From: an uncultured Streptococcus sp.
GTDB taxonomy: Bacteria > Bacillota > Bacilli > Lactobacillales > Streptococcaceae
Reading direction: 5' to 3'
Length of the DNA: 40,440 bases
Assembly: GCA_934201655.1 (NCBI GenBank)
Contig: CAKPXD010000002.1
Location: 1 to 40,440, forward strand
In this document: one piece after another, positions 1 to 7,685 of the stretch
Layout: the number at the start of each line of letters is the position of its first letter
Position numbering within the stretch: the first letter of the stretch is position 1
Notes under the pieces: model-generated
Database searches by the model: none
Told to the model about the DNA's origin: nothing
The model's input: only the letters and a program-made list of their open reading frames with translations
Translations under genes and position numbers: made by a program

Positions 1-423
1 CCCCTGACCAACCAAACGAGGCAAGAGATACTTGAGTTGTGCAAGATGAACTTGTAGCTTACCTTCATGGCTTCGAGCTCGCATGGCAAAGATATCTAAA
101 ATCAACTGCATACGGTCAATGACCTTGACACCTAAGACTTCCTCTAAATTGACATTTTGTCGAGGTGTCAGACGGTTATTGACGATGACAGTCGTGATTT
201 CTTCTGCGTCCACCATTTGAGCAATTTCTTCCAACTTACCAGAACCGACAAAGGTCTTAGAGTCGTATTTTTCTCGTTTTTGTCTGTAGCTATCTACCAC
301 AACTGCTCCAGCTGTCTTAGCTAGACTAGCCAACTCTTCCATGGAGAGGTCAAAATTATCCATGCCCTGGAGCTCAACACCAATGAGCAGGACTCGTTCC
401 TCTTTTTTCTCCGTTTCAATCAT
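1..423 (-). CDS. hflX: GTPase HflX, N-terminal part (cut by window edge)
   Basis: This is the start of HflX, a ribosome-associated GTPase that splits or rescues stalled ribosomes. Only about 141 residues are present and the GTP-binding domain lies outside the window. The visible part is the HflX N-terminal domain: an early LLIGVE strand, the SLAKTAGA segment, then [10 protein letters not shown] and [11 protein letters not shown], which are hallmarks of the family, followed by the [10 protein letters not shown] helix. The start is ATG at 423, preceded by GAGGAG at a spacing of 7. The ATG lies inside the last codons of miaA, an 8-base overlap, so the two genes are translationally coupled as in other streptococci. 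The assignment is firm although the gene is incomplete. Confidence 0.93.
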   Translation of the reverse strand, partial: MIETEKKEERVLLIGVELQGMDNFDLSMEELASLAKTAGAVVVDSYRQKREKYDSKTFVGSGKLEEIAQMVDAEEITTVIVNNRLTPRQNVNLEEVLGVKVIDRMQLILDIFAMRARSHEGKLQVHLAQLKYLLPRLVGQG

Positions 424-1300
424 TTAAAAACTCCTCAATCTGGCTTAAAATACGCTCTTTAACACCCGATTCTCCTATCTGATAAAAAGTCACCTGCATG
501 CGGTTACGGAACCAGGTCAACTGGCGCTTGGCAAATCGACGAGTCGCCTGCTTGAGACTATCGCTAGCCTCCTCCAAACTCTGCTCTCCACGAAAATAAG
601 GAAAGAGTTCCTTGTAACCAATCCCTTTAGCAGCCTGCACATCTGGATAATGGTCAAACAACCACTTAGCTTCGTCTAGAAGTCCAGCTTCAAACATCAG
701 GTCCACTCTGTGATTGATACGCTCATAAAGCTGACTACGCTCATCATCCAAGCAAATAATCAGCGGATCATATAAACTTTCTTGATTTTCCAAGTCTTGA
801 CCAAAATGGGCAATTTCCAAGGCACGCATAGCACGACGACGATTAAATTGGGGAATTTCAAGACCTACTTGCTCTACCAGATGAACTAACTCCTCATCCG
901 AAACAGGTTCTAAGTTAGCTCGGTAAGCTAATATCTCCTCATGAGGTGTCTCCCCACCTAGATGATAGCCTTCCAAGAGACTCTGGATATAAAGCCCTGT
1001 CCCACCAGCTATTATAGCAAGTTTCCCGCGATTTTGAATATCCTCGATGGCTGTCTTTGCTTCTGAAACAAAATCAAAAGCCGAGTAAGACTCGGTTACA
1101 TCTCTCACATCAATCAAGTGATGAGGGACAGTTGCCTGCTCCTCCGGACTTGCCTTGGCCGTTCCAATATCCAGGCCTCGGTATACTTGTTGGCTATCCC
1201 CACTGACTACTTCACCATTGAATCGCTGAGCAACTTCAATGGCTAGGGCTGTCTTTCCAACAGCTGTTGGGCCAACAATCACAATTATTTTGCTTTTCAT
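416..1300 (-). CDS. miaA: tRNA dimethylallyltransferase MiaA
   Basis: MiaA transfers a dimethylallyl group to A37 of tRNAs that read codons starting with U. The N-terminus holds the P-loop GPTAVGKT, followed by the family [17 protein letters not shown] segment and the [10 protein letters not shown] motif, with RQLTWFRNR near the C-terminus. An upstream in-frame start at 1324 is possible, but the ATG at 1300 begins just before the P-loop strand and has AAGGA 9 bases upstream, so 1300 is preferred (294 residues, the usual family length). The gene overlaps hflX by 8 bases and both are probably expressed from the promoter near 1340. Confidence 0.95.
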   Translation of the reverse strand: MKSKIIVIVGPTAVGKTALAIEVAQRFNGEVVSGDSQQVYRGLDIGTAKASPEEQATVPHHLIDVRDVTESYSAFDFVSEAKTAIEDIQNRGKLAIIAGGTGLYIQSLLEGYHLGGETPHEEILAYRANLEPVSDEELVHLVEQVGLEIPQFNRRRAMRALEIAHFGQDLENQESLYDPLIICLDDERSQLYERINHRVDLMFEAGLLDEAKWLFDHYPDVQAAKGIGYKELFPYFRGEQSLEEASDSLKQATRRFAKRQLTWFRNRMQVTFYQIGESGVKERILSQIEEFLND

Positions 1301-1339
1301 CGTTTTTCCTTGAAAAATTCCCATTTTTTCGTTACTATT

Positions 1340-1348
1340 ATTATATCA
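1340..1348 (-). promoter_or_regulatory. miaA-hflX promoter (extended -10)
   Basis: On the minus strand a perfect TATAAT is preceded by TGA, giving an extended -10 about 40 bases before the miaA start. No convincing -35 box is present. Assigned by sequence only. Confidence 0.55.
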
Positions 1349-1422
1349 CAAAATAGACAGGCAGAAAAATGCTATATCTTAAGCTATTTCCGTCTGATTT
1401 ATAAATAAAAGGAGGAAGACTC

Positions 1423-1593
1423 ATGGCTAAAGGATTTGCTAAAGGTCTCGTAACAGGTGTTGCAGGAACTGTTGCTGCTGTTGCAGGTGCAGTATACGCA
1501 TTCAAAAAGAAAGTGATTGAACCAGAAGAACAAAAAGCAGCTTTCATCGAAGAAAATCGTAAAAAAGCAGCTCGCCGTCGCGTATCACGCTAA
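1423..1593 (+). CDS. DUF3042 family small protein
   Basis: This 56-residue protein begins MAKGFAKGLVTG and ends in a basic tail RKKAARRRVSR. It has a short glycine/alanine-rich hydrophobic segment (about residues 7-27), compatible with one membrane-spanning or membrane-associated helix, followed by a charged region EPEEQKAAFIEENRKKAARR. This matches the DUF3042 family of small Lactobacillales proteins, whose function I do not know. The ATG has an excellent ribosome binding site, AAAGGAGG. It is the only plus-strand gene in the first 12 kb, placed between divergent miaA and convergent thyA, with a shared terminator after it. Confidence 0.88.
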   Translation: MAKGFAKGLVTGVAGTVAAVAGAVYAFKKKVIEPEEQKAAFIEENRKKAARRRVSR

Positions 1594-1600
1594 TAATTAA

Positions 1601-1631
1601 AAAAAGAAGTTGGAATTTCCAACTTCTTTTT
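1601..1631. terminator. Bidirectional terminator between the DUF3042 gene and thyA
   Basis: A near-perfect inverted repeat (AAAAAGAAGTTGGAA at 1601-1615 and its complement at 1617-1631) has A-runs on the left and T-runs on the right, so it works for both convergent genes. Confidence 0.9.
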
Positions 1632-1637
1632 ATGTTA

Positions 1638-2477
1638 TTAAATAGCCAAATCAAACTTCAACTGCGGTTTCACTGGATCATAGTCAACCAACTCAAAATC
1701 TTCTGCTTTAATATCAAAGAAGTTGGTCTTATCTGGTACATTCAAGACCAAACGTGGTTGGCAATTTGAAGGTTCACGACGGAGCAATTCCTGAGCTTGT
1801 TCAAATTGATTATCATAGATATGAAGGTTATTGATAAAGTAGAAGAATTTCCCAACCTTCCAACCAAAGTGTTTGGCAATCATCATTTGAAGAGCTACAT
1901 ACTGCATGGCATTGATGTGATGAGCTACAAGCATATCGTTAGAACGCTGGGTCAAGGTTGCATCCAGATAGATGTCTCCATCTACACGACGGACATCAAA
2001 CATGGTCTGGAAGGCACATGGGAGAAGGCCGTCTGTTTCCTCAAAAGCTTGGTAATCCCAGAGAGAGATGATATTGCGACGGTTCCAAGGATTAGCTTCC
2101 AACTGTTTGAGGATTTTATTGATGATGTCGTGCTTTTTAACAACAGCCCCGTAACGCTCACCGATTGTCCCTGTATCTCCAACTTCCCAGTCATTCCAGT
2201 AGTGAACATTGTACTTGTCATTGAGAACTTCTAGGCTATTTGTCTGGTCTTGATAAATCCAAAGAACTTCCTTGATAGCTGATTTGATAGCAATTGGACG
2301 CAAGGTCGTGATTGGAAATTCACCCTTAGACAAATCATACTCCGCAAAAGCACCTGTAATGTACTTGGAGTTAGCTACTGTTCCATCCTTATACTTGGGA
2401 CGAGCTTGTTCTGAAAAGACTCCTTCATTGAGAATTCGCTCAATATTTTCTTTAAAAATCTTATCTGCTTTTGTCAT
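1638..2477 (-). CDS. thyA: Thymidylate synthase ThyA
   Basis: ThyA methylates dUMP to dTMP using methylenetetrahydrofolate. The 279-residue sequence has the catalytic cysteine in [10 protein letters not shown] (Cys154), the phosphate-binding arginines in [12 protein letters not shown], the [16 protein letters not shown] dUMP-binding stretch and the [13 protein letters not shown] helix. The length fits the streptococcal enzyme. The start at 2477 has a GAGGAGAG ribosome binding site. The gene appears monocistronic, with its own extended -10 promoter and the bidirectional terminator after it. Confidence 0.97.
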   Translation of the reverse strand: MTKADKIFKENIERILNEGVFSEQARPKYKDGTVANSKYITGAFAEYDLSKGEFPITTLRPIAIKSAIKEVLWIYQDQTNSLEVLNDKYNVHYWNDWEVGDTGTIGERYGAVVKKHDIINKILKQLEANPWNRRNIISLWDYQAFEETDGLLPCAFQTMFDVRRVDGDIYLDATLTQRSNDMLVAHHINAMQYVALQMMIAKHFGWKVGKFFYFINNLHIYDNQFEQAQELLRREPSNCQPRLVLNVPDKTNFFDIKAEDFELVDYDPVKPQLKFDLAI

Positions 2478-2507
2478 TTACTCTCTCCTCAACGTTTATT
2501 CTTAACT

Positions 2508-2516
2508 AGTATAGCA
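2508..2516 (-). promoter_or_regulatory. thyA promoter (extended -10)
   Basis: On the minus strand TGCTATACT forms an extended -10, with transcription expected about 24 bases before the thyA ATG. No good -35 exists because the upstream DNA is the gki terminator hairpin. Confidence 0.6.
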
Positions 2517-2517
2517 T

Positions 2518-2571
2518 AAAAAAAGAAAGGAGGAAAATCACTCGCTTCAAGATAGTGATTTTCTCCTTCTT
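2518..2571 (-). terminator. Terminator of gki
   Basis: Long hairpin with arms at 2525-2542 and 2554-2571 (about 16 pairs with a small slip) followed on the minus strand by seven T residues. It ends directly upstream of the thyA -10. Confidence 0.88.
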
Positions 2572-2578
2572 TTGCTTC

Positions 2579-3538
2579 TTATTGCAATACAAGTGATGCT
2601 GCTCCGATAACTCCAGCGTCATTTCCTAGAGTCGCAAGAGCTAGCTTAGTTGTTGTACGAACTTGTGGGAAGGTATTTTCATCATAAACTTTTTGCACGC
2701 CTTGAAGAAGGAATTCTCCGGCAGCCGATACACCACCACCGATAACGATCGTTGATGGATTTAGGATAGAACCAATGTTGGCACATGCAATACCCAAGTA
2801 ACGTGAGAAGTTACGGTAAACGATCAAGGCAAGATCGTCCCCTTCTTTTGCCAAGTCAAAGACAGTTTTAGCAGTTACTTCTTCACCGTCGTCAATCAAG
2901 CGTTTTAAAGTCGCATCGCCTTCGTATTCATCAGCGTAACGGCGAGTCAAGTTGACAATACCTGTTGCTGAAGCTACTGTCTCAAGACAGCCTTTTTTAC
3001 CACAAGTACATGGGATTGGTTGGTCAAAGTCAACTGTGATATGTCCAAGTTCACCTGCAGCACCTGCAACACCGTGAAGCAATTTACCTTCTGCCACGAT
3101 ACCGCCACCAACACCTGTACCAAGAGTCATAAAGACAACGTCTGGTTGGTTTTCACCAGCACCCATCCAACGCTCACCAAGAGCAGCTACGTTAGCGTCA
3201 TTGTCGATAAAGAATGGAATACCCAAGGCTTTTTCCATTTTCTCTTTGATCGGTTGAAGAGTTTTCCAGTTGAGGTTATAGGCTCCGATAACAGTTCCAT
3301 TTTCACGGTCAACTACACCAGGTGAACCCATACCAATACCTTGGAAATCAGTCGCAGCCAATCCAAGCAATTCAAAACGATGTTGAATAGACTCAATCAT
3401 ATCATCTACAATGTGGCTTCCTTCGTCCAAAATGTTGGTCTTGATAGACCATTTTTCTTGGATTTCTCCTTCTTGAGTTAAAATTGCAAACTTGACAGAA
3501 GTTCCACCAAGGTCAATCCCAATAATCTTTTGACTCAT
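2579..3538 (-). CDS. gki: ROK-family glucokinase
   Basis: Glucokinase phosphorylates glucose to glucose-6-phosphate with ATP in the cytoplasm, serving glucose freed from maltodextrins and other oligosaccharides. The 319-residue protein has the N-terminal phosphate-binding motif GIDLGGTSVKFAI, the FIDNDANVAALGE catalytic segment, the GTGVGGGIV motif and the ROK zinc site CTCGKKGCLE. The start at 3538 has an AAGGAG ribosome binding site. A clear promoter overlapped by a LacI-family operator lies upstream and a strong terminator follows. gki is a standard typing locus in streptococci, and this copy shows nothing broken. Confidence 0.95.
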   Translation of the reverse strand: MSQKIIGIDLGGTSVKFAILTQEGEIQEKWSIKTNILDEGSHIVDDMIESIQHRFELLGLAATDFQGIGMGSPGVVDRENGTVIGAYNLNWKTLQPIKEKMEKALGIPFFIDNDANVAALGERWMGAGENQPDVVFMTLGTGVGGGIVAEGKLLHGVAGAAGELGHITVDFDQPIPCTCGKKGCLETVASATGIVNLTRRYADEYEGDATLKRLIDDGEEVTAKTVFDLAKEGDDLALIVYRNFSRYLGIACANIGSILNPSTIVIGGGVSAAGEFLLQGVQKVYDENTFPQVRTTTKLALATLGNDAGVIGAASLVLQ

Positions 3539-3562
3539 CTTTTTCTCCTTTATATTTATTAA

Positions 3563-3576
3563 TGGAAATGCTTACA
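3563..3576 (-). promoter_or_regulatory. Possible cre (CcpA) site in the gki leader
   Basis: TGTAAGCATTTCCA differs from the cre consensus TGNAANCGNTNNCA at one central base and sits at the predicted transcription start. It is a weak call because one-mismatch sites occur by chance in AT-rich DNA. Confidence 0.3.
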
Positions 3577-3581
3577 GACAT

Positions 3582-3610
3582 AGTATATCAAAAACCATCG
3601 ATTTGTGCAA
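3582..3610 (-). promoter_or_regulatory. gki promoter
   Basis: TTGCAC (-35, minus strand 3605-3610) and TATACT (-10, 3582-3587) are separated by exactly 17 bases. The -35 is inside the operator-like palindrome described next. Confidence 0.8.
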
Positions 3611-3619
3611 AGGTTTGCG
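3605..3619 (-). promoter_or_regulatory. LacI/MalR-type operator over the gki -35
   Basis: CGCAAACCTTTGCAC is an imperfect palindrome matching 12 of 15 positions of the amyA operator in this window (CGCAAACGTTTGCGT). Both operators overlap the -35 box at the same register. The amyA sequence is what I recall as the pneumococcal MalR operator consensus, so maltose-responsive control is inferred here. Confidence 0.5.
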
Positions 3620-3666
3620 GAATGATAGTCAAAAATTAATCATATAAAAATATCAGTTTGAAACAA

Positions 3667-5508
3667 TTAGTAATCTAAATGTTGAATGGCATAGTTTGCT
3701 TCTTCTTTGGTAAATTTGTCAATACTAGGAGAAGTTAGCCAGTCATAAATTTTCGTTTTTGAGAGTTTGCTATATTTTCGGTATTGTCTTGCTTTAGCTA
3801 AGGCATTCGCCTTATAGTCTGCTTGCAAATGATTGATAGCATATTGTGCAGTGTCACTATTAAAACCTTCATAAATTAACATCTCATAAATTCTTTTTTT
3901 TGACAAATGAATCCCATTATATCCTTGTGCTCTCTTTAAAGCTGCTGAGTATGGATTCCCGGCTGCTGGTTTTGGTTGCCACACACCATCGTATCCTACA
4001 TAGTAACGACCACCATCTACCCATTTATCCCTTACCATTTTGCCATTAGAATCAACATAGTAACGACCGCCATCTACCCATTCATTCTTGGCCATCTTAC
4101 CATCTGATTTATAATAATAAGCTCCTACCCATTTATTGCGAAGATAGCTGCCTTCTGATGGTAGATTAAGTTTTTGAATAGCATAGTTTGCTTCTTCTTT
4201 GGTAAATTTGTCAATACTAGGAGAAGTTAGCCAGTCATAAATTTTCGTTTTTGAGAGTTTGCTATATTTTCGGTATTGTCTTGCTTTAGCTAAGGCATTC
4301 GCCTTATAGTCTGCTTGCAAATGATTGATAGCATATTGTGCAGTGTCACTATTAAAACCTTCATAAATTAACATCTCATAAATTCTTTTTTTTGACAAAT
4401 GAATCCCATTATATCCTTGTGCTCTCTTTAAAGCTGCTGAGTATGGATTCCCGGCTGCTGGTTTTGGTTGCCGCACACCATCGTATCCTACATAGTAACG
4501 ACCACCATCTACCCATTTGTTACTAGCCATTTTACCATCTGATTCAACATAGTAACGGCCGCCATCTACCCATTCATTCTTGGCCATCTTACCGTCTGAT
4601 TTAAGATAGTAATTTCCTATCCATTTATTACGGGCAATGCTTCCTTCAGCTGTTAAATAGTAATAGGAACCAGAATTTTTATCATAGATCCAATCGCTTT
4701 TTACCCTCTTACCATCTGATTTAAGATAGTAATTCCCTACCCAAGTATTTCGGACAGCGTTTCCCGAAGCATTTAGGTAGAAATAAGAATTAGCTTTTTT
4801 ATCAAAAATCCATTCGTTCTTAGCTCTCTTACCATCAGATTTGAGATAGTAATTACCGACCCAGGCATTTTGGACATAATTTCCCGATGCATTTAAATAG
4901 AAGTAGGAGTTAACCTTTTTATCAAAAATCCACTTATTAGTGACTTTAACACCATTTTCATAATAAGATGAGCCTACCCAGCCAGACTGGACTTTAGACT
5001 TTGGCTTATCCTGTTTAGGTGTCGTATTTTTTTGTTTATCAGATTGCTTTGGAGTGCCAGATTTAGGCTTCTCTGATTGTTTTGGAGTGCTAGATTTAGG
5101 CTTCTCTGATTGCTTTGGAGCGCTAGATTTAGGCTTCTCTGATTGTTTTGGAGTGCTAGATTTAGGCTTCTCTGATTGCTTTGGAGCGCTAGATTTAGGC
5201 TTCTCTGATTGTTTTGGAGCGCTAGATTTAGGCTTCTCTGATTGTTTTGGAGCGCTAGATTTAGGATTCTCTGATTGTTTTGGAGCGCTTGATTTAGGCT
5301 TTTCTGACTGTTTTGGAGCGCTAGATTTAGGATTCTCTGATTGCTTAGGTAAATTATTTTCTTTTACGTTACCATTCTTAGGCGTACTCTTTTCTTGAGC
5401 AGAAACTTGCTGTATTGAAAAAGGGGACATACCTGCTGTATCTGTAAGCAAAGCAAGTCCAAGTGTTGCTGTCGCTATGCTTGTTACTATATATTTTTTT
5501 GATTTCAT
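3667..5508 (-). CDS. CbpL-like choline-binding surface protein with duplicated Ltp domains
   Basis: This 613-residue secreted protein starts with a signal peptide (about 1-38, ending VSAQ). Residues 54-173 are ten 11-residue repeats of the type PKQSEKPKSSA plus a partial one. Residues about 174-350 are choline-binding repeats (GNYYLKSDGKMAKNEW type) that would hold it on phosphocholine of teichoic acid. Two copies of a paired Ltp-lipoprotein domain (PF07553 type, with the pattern ALKRAQGY...LSKKRIYE...AQYAINHL) lie at about 354-446 and 518-611, separated by more choline-binding repeats. The domain mix resembles pneumococcal CbpL, which also lies next to gki, but I see no Excalibur domain. No LPXTG motif is present. 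It has its own promoter and no obvious terminator before gki. Confidence 0.85.
   Translation of the reverse strand: MKSKKYIVTSIATATLGLALLTDTAGMSPFSIQQVSAQEKSTPKNGNVKENNLPKQSENPKSSAPKQSEKPKSSAPKQSENPKSSAPKQSEKPKSSAPKQSEKPKSSAPKQSEKPKSSTPKQSEKPKSSAPKQSEKPKSSTPKQSEKPKSGTPKQSDKQKNTTPKQDKPKSKVQSGWVGSSYYENGVKVTNKWIFDKKVNSYFYLNASGNYVQNAWVGNYYLKSDGKRAKNEWIFDKKANSYFYLNASGNAVRNTWVGNYYLKSDGKRVKSDWIYDKNSGSYYYLTAEGSIARNKWIGNYYLKSDGKMAKNEWVDGGRYYVESDGKMASNKWVDGGRYYVGYDGVRQPKPAAGNPYSAALKRAQGYNGIHLSKKRIYEMLIYEGFNSDTAQYAINHLQADYKANALAKARQYRKYSKLSKTKIYDWLTSPSIDKFTKEEANYAIQKLNLPSEGSYLRNKWVGAYYYKSDGKMAKNEWVDGGRYYVDSNGKMVRDKWVDGGRYYVGYDGVWQPKPAAGNPYSAALKRAQGYNGIHLSKKRIYEMLIYEGFNSDTAQYAINHLQADYKANALAKARQYRKYSKLSKTKIYDWLTSPSIDKFTKEEANYAIQHLDY
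3682..4026 (-). repeat. Segmental duplication in the CbpL-like gene, copy 2
   Basis: About 340 bases repeat at an offset of 492 bases with only one mismatch over 3691-4026. The block encodes the last choline-binding motif plus the Ltp domain pair. The single difference changes Arg to Trp before QPKPAAG. Confidence 0.95.
4174..4518 (-). repeat. Segmental duplication in the CbpL-like gene, copy 1
   Basis: Partner of the block at 3682-4026. The 492-base offset is a multiple of three, so the reading frame is kept. Near identity at silent positions points to recent duplication or ongoing gene conversion. Confidence 0.95.
5020..5349 (-). repeat. 33-bp tandem repeats encoding PKQSEKPKSSA
   Basis: Ten in-frame 33-base units, differing at a few positions, encode a proline/lysine/serine stalk. 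The copy number is likely to vary between strains by slippage. Confidence 0.93.
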
Positions 5509-5546
5509 CTTAAACTATCCCTATTTTTAAATTTAATGACGCCTAC

Positions 5547-5575
5547 ATTATATCAAATGCTTAACTTTATTTCAA
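5547..5575 (-). promoter_or_regulatory. Promoter of the CbpL-like gene
   Basis: TTGAAA (5570-5575) and TATAAT (5547-5552) on the minus strand with a 17-base spacer, about 39 bases before the start codon. Confidence 0.8.
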
Positions 5576-5614
5576 ATTCAATATTTAATGTTCACAAATA
5601 ATATCTAATAGCCA

Positions 5615-7327
5615 TTATATTTTTAACTCATATAAGCCCCTAACCGCATTGCAGGCATAAATAACTTCTGCTTCTTTTAAATCTGATAAAGTCAAGACCT
5701 TCTCTTCTACCTGCCCGATTTCAAGTAAATGCTGGCGATAAATCCCTGGTAAAATGCCAAGTGTACTAGGTGGGGTATAGAGCTTGCTATTCATTTTTAA
5801 GACCAGATTCCCAATAGAGGTTTCAAGCAATTTTCCATCAGCAGTGTGATAGATGATTTCCTGCTCTCCCACTGTCAAATGCGGTCGGTGTGTTGTCTTA
5901 AAGTAGGTAAAGGCCTGCTCCAAATCAGCTTCTTGTAGACAAAGCTTGGCCTGACAAAAACTAGAGCTAAGTGGTGTCAATACTTGTCGTTCAATTTCAA
6001 TATCTCCAGATTTGCTGAGACTGATTCGTATCCGATAATCTTGATGGAGGTCACAAGACTGGTACTCCTTCTCTATTTTTTGTCTCAAAACTTCTTGGTC
6101 AAATGGAAAGGCAAAATAACGACTAGCCTTTTGTAGTCTTTCTAGATGTTGCTTTTCAAAGAGCAAGGTTTTCTGGCTGATTTTCCCTGTCGTAATTAGC
6201 TGAAAACAAGGCTGTTTTCGGTAAAGAACAGCTGCCTTTTGCTGGACTTCACGGTATTCTGACTCCCAAGTACTATCCCAAGTGATGCCACCTCCGACAC
6301 CATAAATGGCTTGCCCTCCATGCAATTGAATGGTTCGAATAGCCACATTGAAAATCCGTCGTCCATTGGGAAGTAGGAGGCCAACAGTTCCACAGTAAAC
6401 TCCTCTAGCTTGTGGTTCCAAGTTCTTGATAATTTCCATGGTCGCTATCTTGGGAGCTCCTGTGATGGAGCCACATGGAAAGAGCGAACGGAAGATTTCT
6501 ACTAGATCAACATCCGGTCGTAACTGACTCTTGATAGTCGAAGTCATCTGCCAAACCGTAGAATACTGCTCCACTTGGCATAAACGCTCCACATGCTCAC
6601 TACCAACCTCAGAAATACGATTCATGTCATTGCGCAAGAGGTCCACTATCATCATGTTTTCTGAACGATTTTTGGGATCCTGTTCCAACCAAGCCGCCTC
6701 TTTCAAGTCGTCATCGTTATTCAAACCACGTTTAGTTGTGCCCTTCATAGGACGAGTCGTCAATTCACGATCATTTTGCTCAAAAAAGAGTTCTGGGCTC
6801 ATGGAAATCACTGCCATATCATCATGCTCTACGTAAGCATTATATCCCGCTTCCTGCTCCACCACCATACGATTATAGATAGCAAAAGGATTGGCAGACA
6901 ACTCCTGCTTGAGTTGAACCGTATAATTGACCTGATAAGTATCGCCCTGTCGCAAATGATGGTGAATCTGTTCAATTGCCTTTTCATAGTCCTCAGCAGA
7001 TGTTACTTCCTGCCAGTTTGATGGCAAATCCACCTCCTCATAAGTCAGAGGAATGCTGGATGTTTCAACGCAGTTATGAACGGTGAAATAGAGGAGATAC
7101 TCTCCTAACAAGGGACCCTCGTGAACCGCTAACTTCTCCTCAAAAGCAGGTGCTGCTTCATAACTAACATAACCAACTACATAATAGCCCTGTTCTTGGT
7201 AGCTTTCCACTTGTGCCAGCAAGTCTGCTACTTCTGCTAAATCTCTGGTTTTTAACTCTTTAATAGGCTTGGTAAAGGTGTATCTCTCGCCCAAAGCCCT
7301 AAAATCAATCACTGTTTTTCTATGCAT
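5615..7327 (-). CDS. pabB: Fused aminodeoxychorismate synthase component I and lyase (PabB-PabC)
   Basis: The 570-residue protein joins two folate-pathway steps. Residues about 1-370 are the chorismate-binding component I domain, with GDTYQVNYT, the PMKGTTKRG segment, SENMMIVDLLRND and the signature CGSITGAPK. Residues about 375-570 resemble the class IV PLP-dependent aminodeoxychorismate lyase, with the FEKQHLERL motif, a candidate PLP lysine in FKTTHRPHL and a LETSIGNLVLKM stretch. Together they turn chorismate into p-aminobenzoate, given an amidotransferase (PabA) encoded elsewhere. The start at 7327 has no normally spaced ribosome binding site, only AGGA one base before ATG, and an extended -10 ends just 6 bases upstream, suggesting a leaderless mRNA. 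Confidence 0.92.
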   Translation of the reverse strand: MHRKTVIDFRALGERYTFTKPIKELKTRDLAEVADLLAQVESYQEQGYYVVGYVSYEAAPAFEEKLAVHEGPLLGEYLLYFTVHNCVETSSIPLTYEEVDLPSNWQEVTSAEDYEKAIEQIHHHLRQGDTYQVNYTVQLKQELSANPFAIYNRMVVEQEAGYNAYVEHDDMAVISMSPELFFEQNDRELTTRPMKGTTKRGLNNDDDLKEAAWLEQDPKNRSENMMIVDLLRNDMNRISEVGSEHVERLCQVEQYSTVWQMTSTIKSQLRPDVDLVEIFRSLFPCGSITGAPKIATMEIIKNLEPQARGVYCGTVGLLLPNGRRIFNVAIRTIQLHGGQAIYGVGGGITWDSTWESEYREVQQKAAVLYRKQPCFQLITTGKISQKTLLFEKQHLERLQKASRYFAFPFDQEVLRQKIEKEYQSCDLHQDYRIRISLSKSGDIEIERQVLTPLSSSFCQAKLCLQEADLEQAFTYFKTTHRPHLTVGEQEIIYHTADGKLLETSIGNLVLKMNSKLYTPPSTLGILPGIYRQHLLEIGQVEEKVLTLSDLKEAEVIYACNAVRGLYELKI

Positions 7328-7333
7328 ATCCTA

Positions 7334-7342
7334 AGTATACCA
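7334..7342 (-). promoter_or_regulatory. pabB promoter abutting the start codon
   Basis: TGGTATACT (extended -10, minus strand) ends 6 bases before the pabB ATG, so the transcript should begin at or next to the start codon. No clear -35. Confidence 0.6.
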
Positions 7343-7435
7343 TAAATAAGAAGGTCCCTAGAATTTATCTAGTCAGTATTTTTTATCAGATTAGCAGGAA
7401 ATGTTTTAGAATTCTTTATATAATTTAACAAAATA

Positions 7436-7460
7436 AAAAGGTTCAGCTTATGCTGAACCA
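7436..7460. terminator. Terminator after the HTH gene
   Basis: Hairpin GGTTCAGC (7440-7447), TTAT loop, GCTGAACC (7452-7459). A T-run follows on the minus strand (serving the HTH gene), and a T-run also follows on the plus strand. Confidence 0.88.
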
Positions 7461-7464
7461 CTTT

Positions 7465-7668
7465 TTAATCTGGCACATATTCCAGTATATCACCAGGTTG
7501 GCACCCAAGTTCTTTACAAATGGCTTCTAGCGTTGAAAAACGTATAGCTTTGGCCTTACCTGTTTTCAGTATTGAAAGATTTGCGGGAGTAATACCTACA
7601 CGTTCTGCTAAATCTCCTGAACGCATTTTTTTCTTTGCTAATTCGACATCTAGATTAATAACAATCAT
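7465..7668 (-). CDS. Small Cro/CI-family HTH regulator (YozG-like)
   Basis: The 67-residue protein is little more than one helix-turn-helix domain: DLAERVGITPANLSILKTGK is the HTH, followed by FSTLEAICKELGCQPGDILEY. This is the short Cro/CI type often paired with a DUF2975 membrane protein, as in Bacillus YozG with YoaS. It lacks a separate sensor or dimerisation domain, so its activity may be set by its membrane partner. Start at 7668 has GGAG at a spacing of 9. It lies 17 bases after the membrane gene at 7686-8162 and is followed by a strong terminator. Confidence 0.88.
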   Translation of the reverse strand: MIVINLDVELAKKKMRSGDLAERVGITPANLSILKTGKAKAIRFSTLEAICKELGCQPGDILEYVPD

Positions 7669-7685
7669 AGAATAGTCTCCTTTCT

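Noticed and set aside
1797..2234. 145-codon plus-strand frame inside thyA
   Set aside because: Antisense to a highly conserved gene, no family resemblance and no ribosome binding site.
5020..5349. Regular 33-bp repeats as a CRISPR array
   Set aside because: Units are directly adjacent with no spacers, encode protein in frame and no cas genes are present.
5054..5398. Plus-strand open frame with a repeated LDLGFSDCFGA pattern
   Set aside because: It is the mirror of the 33-bp repeats of the CbpL-like gene, with no ribosome binding site or promoter; repeats with a 33-base period keep the opposite frame open by default.
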